Below, piece after piece: positions 26,098 to 35,332 of a DNA stretch of 64,000 nucleotides (position 1 is its first letter; the number at the start of each line of letters is the position of its first letter). Below the pieces are notes generated by a model. It saw only the letters and a list, made by a program, of their open reading frames with translations. It was not told the origin of the DNA and made no database searches. This stretch comes from Lunatimonas lonarensis (GTDB taxonomy: Bacteria > Bacteroidota > Bacteroidia > Cytophagales > Cyclobacteriaceae). The DNA lies in assembly GCF_000390185.1 (NCBI RefSeq), contig NZ_AQHR01000085.1, positions 1 through 64,000 on the forward strand. Reading direction: 5' to 3'. A program made the position numbers and the translations under genes.

Positions 26098-26583
26098 TTA
26101 GTTTTGGGTAATGGGTTGACGAAGGGTTTTCAGGATTTCTACGATTTGGTAAAAAAGCACCAGTACCCCGCTGACCGGGATAATCAAATACACAAAGGCC
26201 AAAGGCAGACCCAGTGTGGCGGATTTTTGCTGCAGGGTGTAGGTGATGTACACTAGGTTACCACCACCCATGATCATTACCGGAACCACAAAGGCAATGA
26301 TGGCCAGGTGAATGAACACCATCAGTCGCTTCTTGGCTAGGCCATGAACCTTTTGAGGAAAAATATCAATGGCCAGGTGCTCGTTTTTTCCTGCCACATA
26401 AGCCGCTCCGAGCATACCCAACCAGATCAGCAGGTACCTGGACAATTCGTCCGTGTATGAACTTGGGGACTGCACTACATAGCGCGAAAGAACCTGCCAA
26501 GTCACGTTGAACACCATCACTGCCATGATTACGATCAACAGCAGCGAGACGATTCGGTCAATCGCATTTTTAGCCTTTTCCAT
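26098..26583 (-). CDS. dctQ: TRAP transporter small permease subunit DctQ
   Basis: Small membrane subunit of 161 residues with four hydrophobic helices. The signature WQVLSRYVVQSPSSYTDELS (helix 1 to 2 region) and RYLLIWLGMLGAAYVAGKNEH are typical. It bridges DctM and the binding protein. The gene is 5 nt from dctP and 9 nt from dctM, so the three are cotranscribed. Confidence 0.93.
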   Translation of the reverse strand: MEKAKNAIDRIVSLLLIVIMAVMVFNVTWQVLSRYVVQSPSSYTDELSRYLLIWLGMLGAAYVAGKNEHLAIDIFPQKVHGLAKKRLMVFIHLAIIAFVVPVMIMGGGNLVYITYTLQQKSATLGLPLAFVYLIIPVSGVLVLFYQIVEILKTLRQPITQN

Positions 26584-26588
26584 AATCC

Positions 26589-27599
26589 TCAGTAACTTCT
26601 TATTTTCTCAACCAACTCATACATCTCCGGATCGTTTGTCTTCAAGGCTTCGTACATGCCCTCCACCGCTTTACGGAACGGCTCTTTATCTGGATAGGAA
26701 ACCTGTACACCGGCTTCTTGAAGGATTCGCATAGATTCCTCAACCGATTCGGCCCACAATTTATATTGGTAGGTAGCAGATTCATCAGCTGCCTCCTGTA
26801 GCCACTGCTTTTCCTCGTCGCTCAGCCGTTCCCATACTTTGGTGCTCACGATCATCATATCCGGCACCGCTGTATGTTCATTGAGGCTATAAAACTTACA
26901 TACTTCATAATGCCGCGAGGTGAGCAAGCTAGGCGGATTGTTTTCAGCTCCGTCCACGATACCCTGTTGCAAAGCAGTGTACAGCTCACCGAAAGATACC
27001 GGAGTGGGGGAACCTCCGAAACTCTGAATCAAACGCACCGCCGTGGGGCTTTCCATCACCCGGATCTTTAAACCCTTGATGTCCTCTGGGTTTTCCACTG
27101 GGCTGGTTTTGGTGTAAAAACTGCGTTTGCCGGCATCGTAGAAGCAGAGGCCTTTGAACCAGTACTTTTCTCCGGCCGCCAATAGATCTTTCCCGATGGG
27201 GCCTTGTAATACGCGCAGCTGATGATCATCGTCACGGAACAGATATGGCTGGCTTAACACCTTGATCTCGGGCGCAAAGCCTTCCATTGCGGCGGTAGAC
27301 ACCTTGGTCATCGCCAAGCTGCCGATCTGCAACAGCTCCACCAATTCCCGCTCCGAGCCTAGCTGTTGATTGGGGTATACCTGGATTTTTACGGTACCGT
27401 CTGATTTTTCTTCCACCCGTTCTGCCATGTAGATCATCGCCGCATGTACCGGATGGCTGGTATCCAATCCATGTCCGAGTTTGAGAATCCTTACCCCTCC
27501 GGGTTTGGAACAGGCACTGGCCAAAATCAAAAGGCCGATTAAGACCCCGGGAAGCCTGCGGGAATGCCGGGACCAGTAATTACGGGAATTTACTAGCAT
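26589..27599 (-). CDS. dctP: TRAP transporter substrate-binding lipoprotein DctP
   Basis: Periplasmic solute receptor of 336 residues. A basic N-terminus precedes a lipobox (LILASACSKPGG), so the receptor is probably lipid-anchored. Family features are LKLGHGLDTSHPVHAAMIYM, NQQLGSERELVELLQIG, the carboxylate-binding region GLKIRVMESPTAVRLIQSFG (conserved Arg), and LYTALQQGIVDGAENNPPS. It resembles the DctP/SiaP group, many of which bind sugar acids. The nearby kdgK, altronate dehydratase and mannonate dehydratase genes make a hexuronate or aldonate plausible. A partial GTTAACGTTA palindrome lies just upstream (27606-27615). Confidence 0.93.
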   Translation of the reverse strand: MLVNSRNYWSRHSRRLPGVLIGLLILASACSKPGGVRILKLGHGLDTSHPVHAAMIYMAERVEEKSDGTVKIQVYPNQQLGSERELVELLQIGSLAMTKVSTAAMEGFAPEIKVLSQPYLFRDDDHQLRVLQGPIGKDLLAAGEKYWFKGLCFYDAGKRSFYTKTSPVENPEDIKGLKIRVMESPTAVRLIQSFGGSPTPVSFGELYTALQQGIVDGAENNPPSLLTSRHYEVCKFYSLNEHTAVPDMMIVSTKVWERLSDEEKQWLQEAADESATYQYKLWAESVEESMRILQEAGVQVSYPDKEPFRKAVEGMYEALKTNDPEMYELVEKIRSY

Positions 27600-27739
27600 T
27601 TTTGGGTTAACGTTATTTGCTTATATCAATAGCTTAAAATACAAATCAATAAAATTACTGCTTAAATCCATGTCCAAATCGGAAATATTTATGGGATTCG
27701 GGAAAAACTCCGATAATCCAATCCGTCCTGCAAACCGGG

Positions 27740-28735
27740 CTAGCGCAAAAGTTTTCCTACATTTTCCCCTCGAACAAGTTGATCAACCTCCTCTACTGTC
27801 ACAAAATTGGCATCACCTGGAATAGAATGCTTGAGAACTGAAGCCGCTACAGCAAAATCCAAGGCGTCGGCATCACTTTTGTGCAGCAACCCATAGATCA
27901 ATCCAGCCATAAAAGCATCGCCTCCCCCCACCCGGTCTACGATGTGGGGCATATCGAACGTTCTGCTGCCTAGGAGCGTCTCACCGTTCCATAATACCCC
28001 CGAAAGGATGTTATGGGTAGAACTCAAAGAATCCCGGTGGGTAGTGGAAATATAGCGAATGTCAGGGTACAAACGTTTCGCTTCACGGCAAGCCTCCACA
28101 TAATCATCCTGCCGGATACCGAGGCAGTTTTCCATATCGGTAAGACCTGCGATGATCACGTCGGTATTTTTGATGAGATCAGGCATTACCTCTAAGGGTG
28201 ACTTGCCATATTGCCACAGGTTTCTTCGGTAATTGATATCACCGCTTACCCGCACACCTTGGTCTCTAGCAGCGACGACGGCCCGTTGGCATAGGTTGGC
28301 GGCAGCCTCGGAGATAGCCGGGGTAATCCCCGTCCAATGAAACCATTCCGCTCCGTCAAAAACCGCCGTCCAATCCACTCCAACGCCGTCAAATTGGGAG
28401 AAAGCCGAGTAAAACCGGTCGTAGATGATCTTAGACGAACGGTGCATGGAACCGTTTTCAAAAAAATAGAGACCCATCCGCCCTTCTCTGAGAAAGACAA
28501 AAGAGGTGTCTACCCCGGCAGCGCGAAGGAACCGAATGCCAGCTTTGCCGATATCATGATTGGGAAATGCACAGACGTGGGCAACGGATTGATCCCAAAA
28601 AGCTAGTGAGGCGGCAACATTGGCTTCTGCGCCTCCGAATTGCACCTCATAATCATGGGTTTGGATAAATCGCTCGTGTCCCGGGGTGGAAAGTCGCATC
28701 AAAACCTCTCCTAAGGTGATGATTCGTTTTGGCAT
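27740..28735 (-). CDS. kdgK: 2-keto-3-deoxygluconate kinase (PfkB family)
   Basis: PfkB-family sugar kinase of 331 residues that would phosphorylate 2-keto-3-deoxygluconate to KDPG. N-terminal features are ITLGEVLMRLSTPGHERF and QFGGAEANVAASLAF (substrate site). The C-terminal ATP/anion-hole motif is DRVGGGDAFMAGLIYGLL, with Asp as the base. It is divergent from the altronate/mannonate dehydratase operon and on the same strand as the TRAP genes, 140 nt upstream of dctP. KDG is the common product of both dehydratases next door, which supports the specific call. No KDPG aldolase gene lies nearby. Confidence 0.88.
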   Translation of the reverse strand: MPKRIITLGEVLMRLSTPGHERFIQTHDYEVQFGGAEANVAASLAFWDQSVAHVCAFPNHDIGKAGIRFLRAAGVDTSFVFLREGRMGLYFFENGSMHRSSKIIYDRFYSAFSQFDGVGVDWTAVFDGAEWFHWTGITPAISEAAANLCQRAVVAARDQGVRVSGDINYRRNLWQYGKSPLEVMPDLIKNTDVIIAGLTDMENCLGIRQDDYVEACREAKRLYPDIRYISTTHRDSLSSTHNILSGVLWNGETLLGSRTFDMPHIVDRVGGGDAFMAGLIYGLLHKSDADALDFAVAASVLKHSIPGDANFVTVEEVDQLVRGENVGKLLR

Positions 28736-28822
28736 AGTGTTGGCAGGTTAGGTGATTCATTAAGTAGATCCGACAGAAAAAAAAGGATTGGACAGCCCTT
28801 GATTCATCGAATTATTCCTAAA

Positions 28823-28842
28823 TTGTGCAATCGATTGCTCAA
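28823..28842. promoter_or_regulatory. 20-bp LacI-type operator candidate in the kdgK/altronate dehydratase divergent region
   Basis: TTGTGCAATCGATTGCTCAA is an inverted repeat with only one mismatched pair and a central CG, the layout of LacI-family operators. It lies 19 nt before the plus-strand start and about 90 nt before kdgK. No LacI, GntR or other repressor gene is in the window, so the regulator would be encoded elsewhere. Confidence 0.5.
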
Positions 28843-28861
28843 TATAACACAAAAAAACGAA

Positions 28862-30508
28862 ATGAAGCACAACGTGTTGAAAATACATCCCTCCGATAAT
28901 GTATTGGTTGCCCTGACCGATTTGCAACGGGGAGAGTCCGTGGAATTTGAAAACAATACCTACGTTTTGACCTCGGATGTTCAGGCAAAGCACAAGTTTA
29001 CCCTACAATCTCTTCAACCGGGCGACCCCATCTACATGTATGGTATTATCGTGGGAAAAGCGCTGTCTCCTATCGCCCTAGGTGAGGCTATCACTACCCA
29101 AAACGTGGCCCACGCCACCTCCCCATATACCGGAAAACGACAAAGCACCCCCTGGCAGGCTCCTGACGTAAGCAAGTGGAAATCCCGGACTTTTAACGGA
29201 TATCATCGAGCGGACGGAAAAGTTGGCACGGCCAATTATTGGCTAGTGGTTCCTTTGGTGTTTTGTGAAAACCGTAACGTTGAAATCCTGAAGCAAGCCT
29301 TTGTCGAAGAGCTTGGCTTTGCCAAGCCAAACCCCTATACCCAAGTGGTTCGGGAAATGAAGCAGCGGTTTATGAGTGGTGACACAGCAAGCCTGTCCTC
29401 CATTTCATGGGACACGGTGGCTACCGATGAGCGTAACCGGGTATTCAAAAACGTGGATGGAATCAAATTCCTCACCCATCAGGGAGGATGCGGTGGCACC
29501 CGTCAAGATTCGGAAGCCCTATGCGCGTTGATCGCCGGTTACATCTGCAATCCCAATGTAGCGGGCGCTACCGTCTTGAGTTTAGGATGTCAAAACGCCC
29601 AACCCGCCATCCTAAGAGACAAGCTGGCAGCAATTTCACCCGGTTTGGATAAGCCGGTGATCATGCTGGAACAACAAAAGGAAGGTACGGAATCCGTGTT
29701 ACTTCAGCGGGCGATTCAGGAGACGTTTTTGGGATTGGTAGAAGCCAACAAAGCGACCAGAAAGCCCGCTCCGCTGAGCCAGCTAACCATTGGATTGGAG
29801 TGTGGGGGGTCGGATGGTTTTTCAGGCATTTCGGCAAATCCGGCACTGGGCCATGTGTCAGATATTCTGGCAGGCATCGGTGGTAAAAGCGTTCTTTCGG
29901 AGTTTCCCGAGCTATGCGGCGTGGAGCAGGAACTGATCAACCGGTGTACCAACGACAAGTCAGCAGAAAAGTTTGTACAGCTTATGCGCGCCTATGCTTC
30001 CCGGGCAGAGGCAGTTGGATCCGGATTTGACATGAACCCTTCTCCCGGCAACATAAAGGACGGATTGATCACCGACGCGATCAAGTCTGCCGGAGCAGCC
30101 AAAAAAGGCGGTACCTCCCCTATCGTGGATGTGCTCGATTATACCGAGCAGGTGAGTAGACCCGGGTTAAGCTTGCTTTGCACGCCAGGTAACGATGTAG
30201 AAAGCACTACCGCCATGGCCGGATCCGGGGCAAACGTCATTCTTTTCACTACAGGATTAGGCACACCAACCGGCAATCCCATTACGCCCGTCATTAAAGT
30301 ATCATCAAATCACAGGCTTGCGGCACGTATGTCCGATATAATCGACGTCGATACCGGATTTGTGGTCTCAGGAGAAAAGACCATCGAGGAAGTGGGCGAT
30401 GATCTGATGGAGTTCATCATACAGGTGGCAAGTGGAGATGTGAAACCAAAAGCAGTACAGTTAAACCAAGATGATTTCATCCCTTGGAAAAGAGGCGTAT
30501 CTTTGTAG
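28862..30508 (+). CDS. uxaA: Altronate dehydratase (UxaA family)
   Basis: Iron-dependent dehydratase converting D-altronate to 2-keto-3-deoxygluconate. The ATG at 28862 gives 548 residues, a little longer than E. coli UxaA. An N-terminal SAF-type domain (about 1-95, with HPSDNVLVALTDLQRGE) precedes the UxaA catalytic part (from about 110, YHRADGKVGTANYWLVVP). Conserved segments are LTHQGGCGGTRQDSEALCAL, GLECGGSDGFSGISANPALG and EGSGANVILFTTG-like AGSGANVILFTTG near 475. It is the first gene of a three-gene run with an SDR and mannonate dehydratase. The LacI-like palindrome sits at its promoter. Confidence 0.92.
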   Translation: MKHNVLKIHPSDNVLVALTDLQRGESVEFENNTYVLTSDVQAKHKFTLQSLQPGDPIYMYGIIVGKALSPIALGEAITTQNVAHATSPYTGKRQSTPWQAPDVSKWKSRTFNGYHRADGKVGTANYWLVVPLVFCENRNVEILKQAFVEELGFAKPNPYTQVVREMKQRFMSGDTASLSSISWDTVATDERNRVFKNVDGIKFLTHQGGCGGTRQDSEALCALIAGYICNPNVAGATVLSLGCQNAQPAILRDKLAAISPGLDKPVIMLEQQKEGTESVLLQRAIQETFLGLVEANKATRKPAPLSQLTIGLECGGSDGFSGISANPALGHVSDILAGIGGKSVLSEFPELCGVEQELINRCTNDKSAEKFVQLMRAYASRAEAVGSGFDMNPSPGNIKDGLITDAIKSAGAAKKGGTSPIVDVLDYTEQVSRPGLSLLCTPGNDVESTTAMAGSGANVILFTTGLGTPTGNPITPVIKVSSNHRLAARMSDIIDVDTGFVVSGEKTIEEVGDDLMEFIIQVASGDVKPKAVQLNQDDFIPWKRGVSL

Positions 30509-30552
30509 ATCACCCTATCAAAATTTTACATACGAATCATTAACCCAAATTT

Positions 30553-31368
30553 ATGTCGAGTCTATTTTCAGTTAAGAACAAAATCATCATGGTCAGTGGG
30601 GCCACGGGTATTTTGGGAAAGGCAATCGCCAAGCACCTGGCCGCTGAGGGAGCTCAGGTTATCGTCCTGGGCCGAAACACCGACAAGGTAAGCGCGCTGG
30701 TACAGGAAATAAAGGATGAGGGGGGCTTCGCCCATCCAGGTATTGCCGATGTAACCCAAGAAGATCAGTTGAAGGCATTGGGCGAAGAACTCAGCAAAGA
30801 ATTCGAACAATTGGACGTTTTAATTAACGCCGCCGGCGGAAATATGCCAGGTGCAGTAGTTATGCCGAACCAGTTTTTAACCGACCTTTCCGGCGATGAT
30901 GTCCGTAAGATCATTGACCTGAATTATATGGGTACCTTTCTGCCTATCAAGGTTTTTCTACCACTTATGACGAATACCAAAAAGGCAAGCATCATCAATA
31001 TATCCTCCATGGCTGCAAGTCGTCCCATGACCCGGGTGATGGGATATGCATCTGCCAAAGCGGCCATCGACAACCTTACCAAATGGTTGGCGACTGAATT
31101 TGCCAAAAAGTACGGAGAAGGCATGCGTGTAAATGCGGTGGCACCCGGATTCTTTTTGACCGAGCAGAACCGTACGTTGCTCACAAACCAAGATGGCAGT
31201 CTGACCGAGCGCGGCAATCTGATCATTCAAAACACCCCTATGGGTAGATTCGGAAGTCCGGATGAACTGTTTGGTGCCATTCAGTATCTTTGCAGTGATG
31301 CCTCCAAGTTCGTGACCGGAACGATCATTGAGGTAGATGGTGGATTTAATGCGTTTTCAGGAGTATGA
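30553..31368 (+). CDS. SDR-family oxidoreductase, probable D-mannonate/fructuronate oxidoreductase
   Basis: Short-chain dehydrogenase/reductase of 271 residues. The Rossmann motif is [15 protein letters not shown] near the N-terminus, with NAAGG at about 90 and the catalytic Ser and Tyr-x-x-x-Lys at NISSMAAS and YASAKAAID. The C-terminal substrate region is [14 protein letters not shown]. It lies between altronate and mannonate dehydratase and overlaps the latter by 4 nt. In this context it is most likely the reductase turning fructuronate into mannonate (or tagaturonate into altronate), replacing the classical UxuB/UxaB type. The reaction is inferred from context. Confidence 0.85.
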   Translation: MSSLFSVKNKIIMVSGATGILGKAIAKHLAAEGAQVIVLGRNTDKVSALVQEIKDEGGFAHPGIADVTQEDQLKALGEELSKEFEQLDVLINAAGGNMPGAVVMPNQFLTDLSGDDVRKIIDLNYMGTFLPIKVFLPLMTNTKKASIINISSMAASRPMTRVMGYASAKAAIDNLTKWLATEFAKKYGEGMRVNAVAPGFFLTEQNRTLLTNQDGSLTERGNLIIQNTPMGRFGSPDELFGAIQYLCSDASKFVTGTIIEVDGGFNAFSGV

Positions 31369-32549
31369 GTAATAAACCCCTATTGATGGAGCAGACCATG
31401 AGATGGTATGGTCCAAACGACCCTGTAAGTCTTGCGGATATCAGGCAATCAGGTGCCACCGGCATAGTTACTGCCCTACACAACCTGCCAAATGGCACCG
31501 TATGGACGAGGGATGCGATACGTGAACGAAAAGAAATGATCGAACGGGCAGGTTTGACTTGGTCCGTGGTGGAAAGTGTCCCCGTTCATGAAAATATCAA
31601 AACGAGAAGCGGAAACTTCGAAACCTACATCAAGAACTACCAGCAGACCCTTCGAAACCTTGGTGCCGAGGGTATCCATGTGGTGTGTTATAATTTTATG
31701 CCCATCCTGGATTGGACCCGCACAGACCTTGGCTATACCTTAGCCAACGGATCAAAAGCCCTCCGATTTGATATGACCCAGTTGGCAGCTTTTGATGTTT
31801 ACATTTTAAAACGAAAGGGAGCCGAATCCGATTACCCCTCTCCGATTTTGGAGAAAGCAAAGGCTTATGTGGATCAAATCGACGAGGAGGAAAAAAATCG
31901 ATTGGTCAGAACCATCATTGCCGGACTTCCCGGTGCGGAGGAAGGCTATACGGTAGAAGACTTTCAAAAAGCACTGGACACCTATGCAGGGATCGACGCG
32001 GAAAAACTCGGGCAACATCTCAACCTATTTCTTGATGCGATAATCCCAGTGGCCGAGGAAAGTGGCGTGTTCATTTGTGTACACCCCGATGACCCACCAT
32101 TTCCGATTTTTGGTTTGCCACGGGTCGTCAGTACAGCCTCGGACTACGACCGCATTTTGGCAGGAAACAATAGCCCTCACAATGGATTCACCTTTTGCAC
32201 CGGATCGTTAGGGGTTCGGGCCGACAACAACCTTCCCGAGATGGTAAGAAAATACGGCGACTATTTTCACTTCATCCACTTGAGAAGCACCCAGCGTGAC
32301 GAGGAAGGCAATTTCTACGAGGCCAATCACTTGGAAGGAGACGTACCTATGGCGGAGGTCGTAAAAGAACTGATCCTACTTCAGCAGCGGACCGGAAAAT
32401 CCCTACCTATGCGGCCCGACCATGGGCACCAAATGCTCGATGACCTTTCCAAGGTGACCAATCCCGGCTATTCGGCGATCGGACGGCTCAAGGGCCTCGC
32501 TGAGCTCCGCGGATTGGAACTGGGCCTTATGTTCAGATTGCAGAAGTAA
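31365..32549 (+). CDS. uxuA: Mannonate dehydratase UxuA
   Basis: Metal-dependent dehydratase converting D-mannonate to 2-keto-3-deoxygluconate, 394 residues, matching the family. N-terminal motif [19 protein letters not shown] and [17 protein letters not shown] are diagnostic. Further conserved regions include [19 protein letters not shown] and [18 protein letters not shown], with [12 protein letters not shown] near the end. The start overlaps the SDR stop (ATGA), so translation is coupled. With altronate dehydratase it would funnel both glucuronate- and galacturonate-derived intermediates to KDG. The uronate isomerase gene is absent from the window. Confidence 0.95.
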   Translation: MSNKPLLMEQTMRWYGPNDPVSLADIRQSGATGIVTALHNLPNGTVWTRDAIRERKEMIERAGLTWSVVESVPVHENIKTRSGNFETYIKNYQQTLRNLGAEGIHVVCYNFMPILDWTRTDLGYTLANGSKALRFDMTQLAAFDVYILKRKGAESDYPSPILEKAKAYVDQIDEEEKNRLVRTIIAGLPGAEEGYTVEDFQKALDTYAGIDAEKLGQHLNLFLDAIIPVAEESGVFICVHPDDPPFPIFGLPRVVSTASDYDRILAGNNSPHNGFTFCTGSLGVRADNNLPEMVRKYGDYFHFIHLRSTQRDEEGNFYEANHLEGDVPMAEVVKELILLQQRTGKSLPMRPDHGHQMLDDLSKVTNPGYSAIGRLKGLAELRGLELGLMFRLQK

Positions 32550-32582
32550 TCGCGTTCAACTTAACTATAATCTCAAATAATT

Positions 32583-33944
32583 ATGAAAAAACACAACCAA
32601 ACGCGGAGAATCTTCCTCAAGAAAGCCGCCATGACCACTGCGGGCATTTCTGCTTTGGGCACAGTGGGCTTCTCTGCAAAAAGCTACGGTAGAATTATCG
32701 GAGCAAATGAACGAATCAACGTGGCGATCGCCGGACTTGGACGTAGATTGGGTGCTTTTTACCAGCCCATAGGCTTGAAAACCAGCAATGTTAACTTAGT
32801 ATACCTATGCGATGTGATGGAATCCCAGCGTACTAAGGCGCTGCAAAACTTCCAGAAGGTAATCGACTACAAGCCAAAACTGGAAAATAGTATCCTAAAG
32901 GTCATCGAAGATAAGGAAGTAGATGCTCTGATCAATGCCACGCCGGATCACTGGCATGCACCGGGGACCTGGCTGGCCCTTGAGGCCGGGAAACATGTCT
33001 ATGTGGAGAAACCCTGCAGCCATAACCCCTACGAAGGGGAGTTGCTAGTAGCCTACCAGAAAAGGTACAACAAGGTAGTCCAAATGGGTAATCAGCAGCG
33101 TTCTGCTCCGGAATCGATTGAGATCATCAACGAAATCCACAACGGCGTGATCGGAAATGTATATAAAGCCACCGCTTTTTACAACTCGGCCCGTGGTGAG
33201 GTACCTCTGCCCCAAAAAGCATCCCCTCCTCAGGGACTTGATTGGGATCTGTTTCAGGGCCCTGCACCCAGAAGAGAATACACCCACGATACCTGGGACT
33301 ACAATTGGCACTGGTACGGATGGGATTATGGCACCGCGGAATCCGGCAACAACGCCACGCACGAACTGGATGTAGCCCGATGGGCATTAAAGGTGGACTT
33401 CCCTTCAAAAGTTATTGTGGATGCTGGCAAGTACCATTGGCCAAACGATGGGTGGACCATGTATGATACCATGGATGCCGTATTCAAGTTTGACGGCAAC
33501 CGAACCATTCAGTGGGATGGAAAGAGCCGAAACGGTTACAACACCTTCGGGCCTACCGGGCGTGGGACGATTATTTACGGTAGCGATGGAACCGTCTTCG
33601 TGGACAGAAGCGGCTACAAGCTATACGACCGGGCAGGAAAACTGGTGAAAGAGAATGCGTCCGGAAGCGATGAAGGTGGTACCCAGCTTGGTGGCGGCGG
33701 TGGTATGTCTACCCGACATGTGGTAAATTTCTTCGAAGCGATCCGAGGAAAAGAAGCCCAGCGGGCACCAATAGACGAAGGGGCCAAAAGTGTGCTCTTA
33801 TGCCATCTGGCAAACATCGCCTCTAGAACCGGAGAAGTTTTGGATGTAGATTCGAAAAATGGCCGTATAAAAAACAGTAAAAAGGCCATGGCTCTATGGA
33901 AGAGAGAATACGAAAAAGGCTGGGAGCCTAAGCTGAAGGTGTAG
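32583..33944 (+). CDS. Tat-exported Gfo/Idh/MocA-family oxidoreductase (1)
   Basis: NAD(P)-binding oxidoreductase of 453 residues. The Tat motif TRRIFLKKAAMTTAGIS opens the protein. The Rossmann part starts near residue 45 (INVAIAGLGRRLG). The family signature HVYVEKPCSHNP (Lys of the EKP motif is catalytic) is at about residue 140, after NATPDHWHAPGTW. It shares the post-signal motif SAKSYGRI and ANERI with the protein at 36514. Tat export implies folding with its dinucleotide in the cytoplasm before transport. The gene follows uxuA by 33 nt and may be cotranscribed. The sugar substrate is unknown. Confidence 0.9.
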   Translation: MKKHNQTRRIFLKKAAMTTAGISALGTVGFSAKSYGRIIGANERINVAIAGLGRRLGAFYQPIGLKTSNVNLVYLCDVMESQRTKALQNFQKVIDYKPKLENSILKVIEDKEVDALINATPDHWHAPGTWLALEAGKHVYVEKPCSHNPYEGELLVAYQKRYNKVVQMGNQQRSAPESIEIINEIHNGVIGNVYKATAFYNSARGEVPLPQKASPPQGLDWDLFQGPAPRREYTHDTWDYNWHWYGWDYGTAESGNNATHELDVARWALKVDFPSKVIVDAGKYHWPNDGWTMYDTMDAVFKFDGNRTIQWDGKSRNGYNTFGPTGRGTIIYGSDGTVFVDRSGYKLYDRAGKLVKENASGSDEGGTQLGGGGGMSTRHVVNFFEAIRGKEAQRAPIDEGAKSVLLCHLANIASRTGEVLDVDSKNGRIKNSKKAMALWKREYEKGWEPKLKV

Positions 33945-33997
33945 GTTACTAAAACAAAAATAATGACCTACTAGCCCATCGGCAAAAACGCTGGTAA

Positions 33998-34027
33998 TAC
34001 AGGTGGATGCGTAGCAATCCACCTGTA
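33998..34027 (+). terminator. Intergenic hairpin after the first Gfo/Idh gene
   Basis: TACAGGTGGAT and ATCCACCTGTA form a perfect 11-bp stem with an 8-nt loop inside the 213-nt gap. There is no clear T tract, so it may be a weak terminator or a transcript-stabilising hairpin. Confidence 0.5.
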
Positions 34028-34157
34028 ATTGCTTTAGGGCAAGTATCCTTACACTATATTTCTTACCAGTATCTTTACATTCCAATCCTTTGAGATGATA
34101 TGGCTTCTAAATTTACGAATCCATTGATCGATAACCCAAAAACCCATTTAAAACACA

Positions 34158-35231
34158 ATGAAACCAAATAATCTATTAACCCTACTTGTTCTGGTTTGGG
34201 TCGCCCCATTTTTGCTGTCATTTACCCTCCTAGAGGAACTAACCCACCCTGCGATGAACGATAACGAAAGAATCCAGTTGATCCAAAACGACGCTGAACG
34301 CAGAATTGACGTTGTAATCGACGGCAAACATTTCACTTCCTACATTTATCCGGAAAACATCGCCAAGCCCGTTCTTTACCCCATCAAAACTGCTAACGAA
34401 ACCTTTATTACCCGAGGTTACCCCATTGCCAACCGCCCGGGAGAACGGGTAGATCACCCCCACCACATCGGCCTTTGGCTGAATTATGGAGACGTGAACG
34501 GTCTGGATTTTTGGAACAATTCAGAGGCTATTTCACCCGATAGGAAGGATCGGTACGGCTCTATTGTCCACAAGAATATCATCCGTGTCAGCAGCGGCTC
34601 CAAGGAGGGAATCCTCCAAGTAGAGATGGATTGGGTAGACAGCAAAGGAAACGTGATGCTTAGCGAAAATACCGTTTTTGTTTTTTCGGGAAAGGGCGAA
34701 AAAAGAAACATCGACCGGATCACTACGCTGACAGCCCAGCAAGATGTCTCCTTTACCGACAACAAAGAGGGAATGCTTGGCCTGCGAATGGCTAGAGAAC
34801 TGGAGCATCCCTCCGATAAACCTGAAAAATTTACCGATGCCATGGGAAATCCTACCGATGTCCCGTCGATGAACAACGAGGGTGTGACAGGAAAGTACCG
34901 AAGCAGTGAAGGACTGGAAGGAGATGATGTATGGGGTACACGGGGTAAATGGATGAATCTTTCCGGAGTTATCAAAGGAGAGCCCATTTCCGTAGCGATA
35001 TTGGATCATCCTTCAAATGTCGGGTTCCCCACCTATTGGCACGCAAGGGGCTATGGACTCTATGCTGCCAATCCCCTTGGTCAAAAAGCCATGAGCGGTG
35101 GTAAAGATGAACTTAACCACAAGTTACGTAAAGGGGAATCAATGACCTTTAAGCACCGGATTGTCATCTACTCTGGAAAGTCCACCACCGATAAGGATGT
35201 TGAAAGGGATTATAAGTCGTTTATCAAATAG
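34158..35231 (+). CDS. DUF6807 (PmoA-type) exported protein
   Basis: A 357-residue protein with a signal peptide (LTLLVLVWVAPFLLSFTLL). It matches the DUF6807 family, often named 'methane oxygenase PmoA' although it is unrelated in function to methane monooxygenase. Recognisable features are YPIKTANETFITRGYPIA, RPGERVDHPHHIGLWLNYG with clustered His residues, and SVAILDHPSNVGFPTYWHAR. Members commonly neighbour Gfo/Idh/MocA genes and sugar transporters, as here. The function is not established. Confidence 0.82.
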   Translation: MKPNNLLTLLVLVWVAPFLLSFTLLEELTHPAMNDNERIQLIQNDAERRIDVVIDGKHFTSYIYPENIAKPVLYPIKTANETFITRGYPIANRPGERVDHPHHIGLWLNYGDVNGLDFWNNSEAISPDRKDRYGSIVHKNIIRVSSGSKEGILQVEMDWVDSKGNVMLSENTVFVFSGKGEKRNIDRITTLTAQQDVSFTDNKEGMLGLRMARELEHPSDKPEKFTDAMGNPTDVPSMNNEGVTGKYRSSEGLEGDDVWGTRGKWMNLSGVIKGEPISVAILDHPSNVGFPTYWHARGYGLYAANPLGQKAMSGGKDELNHKLRKGESMTFKHRIVIYSGKSTTDKDVERDYKSFIK

Positions 35232-35303
35232 ACGATTCGTTTTTTTAAATTTAATTGTAACTTAGAAGCCAAAGTAATGCCGGAAGGTGGTACAAATGGT
35301 ACC

Positions 35304-35315
35304 GTTAACGTTAAC
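35304..35315. promoter_or_regulatory. GTTAACGTTAAC palindrome upstream of the second Gfo/Idh gene
   Basis: A perfect 12-bp palindrome 17 nt before the start codon at 35333, followed by TATAAT. A 10-bp version sits before dctP (27606-27615). Operator status is a guess from symmetry and position. Confidence 0.35.
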
Positions 35316-35332
35316 TATAATCAGACTCACGT

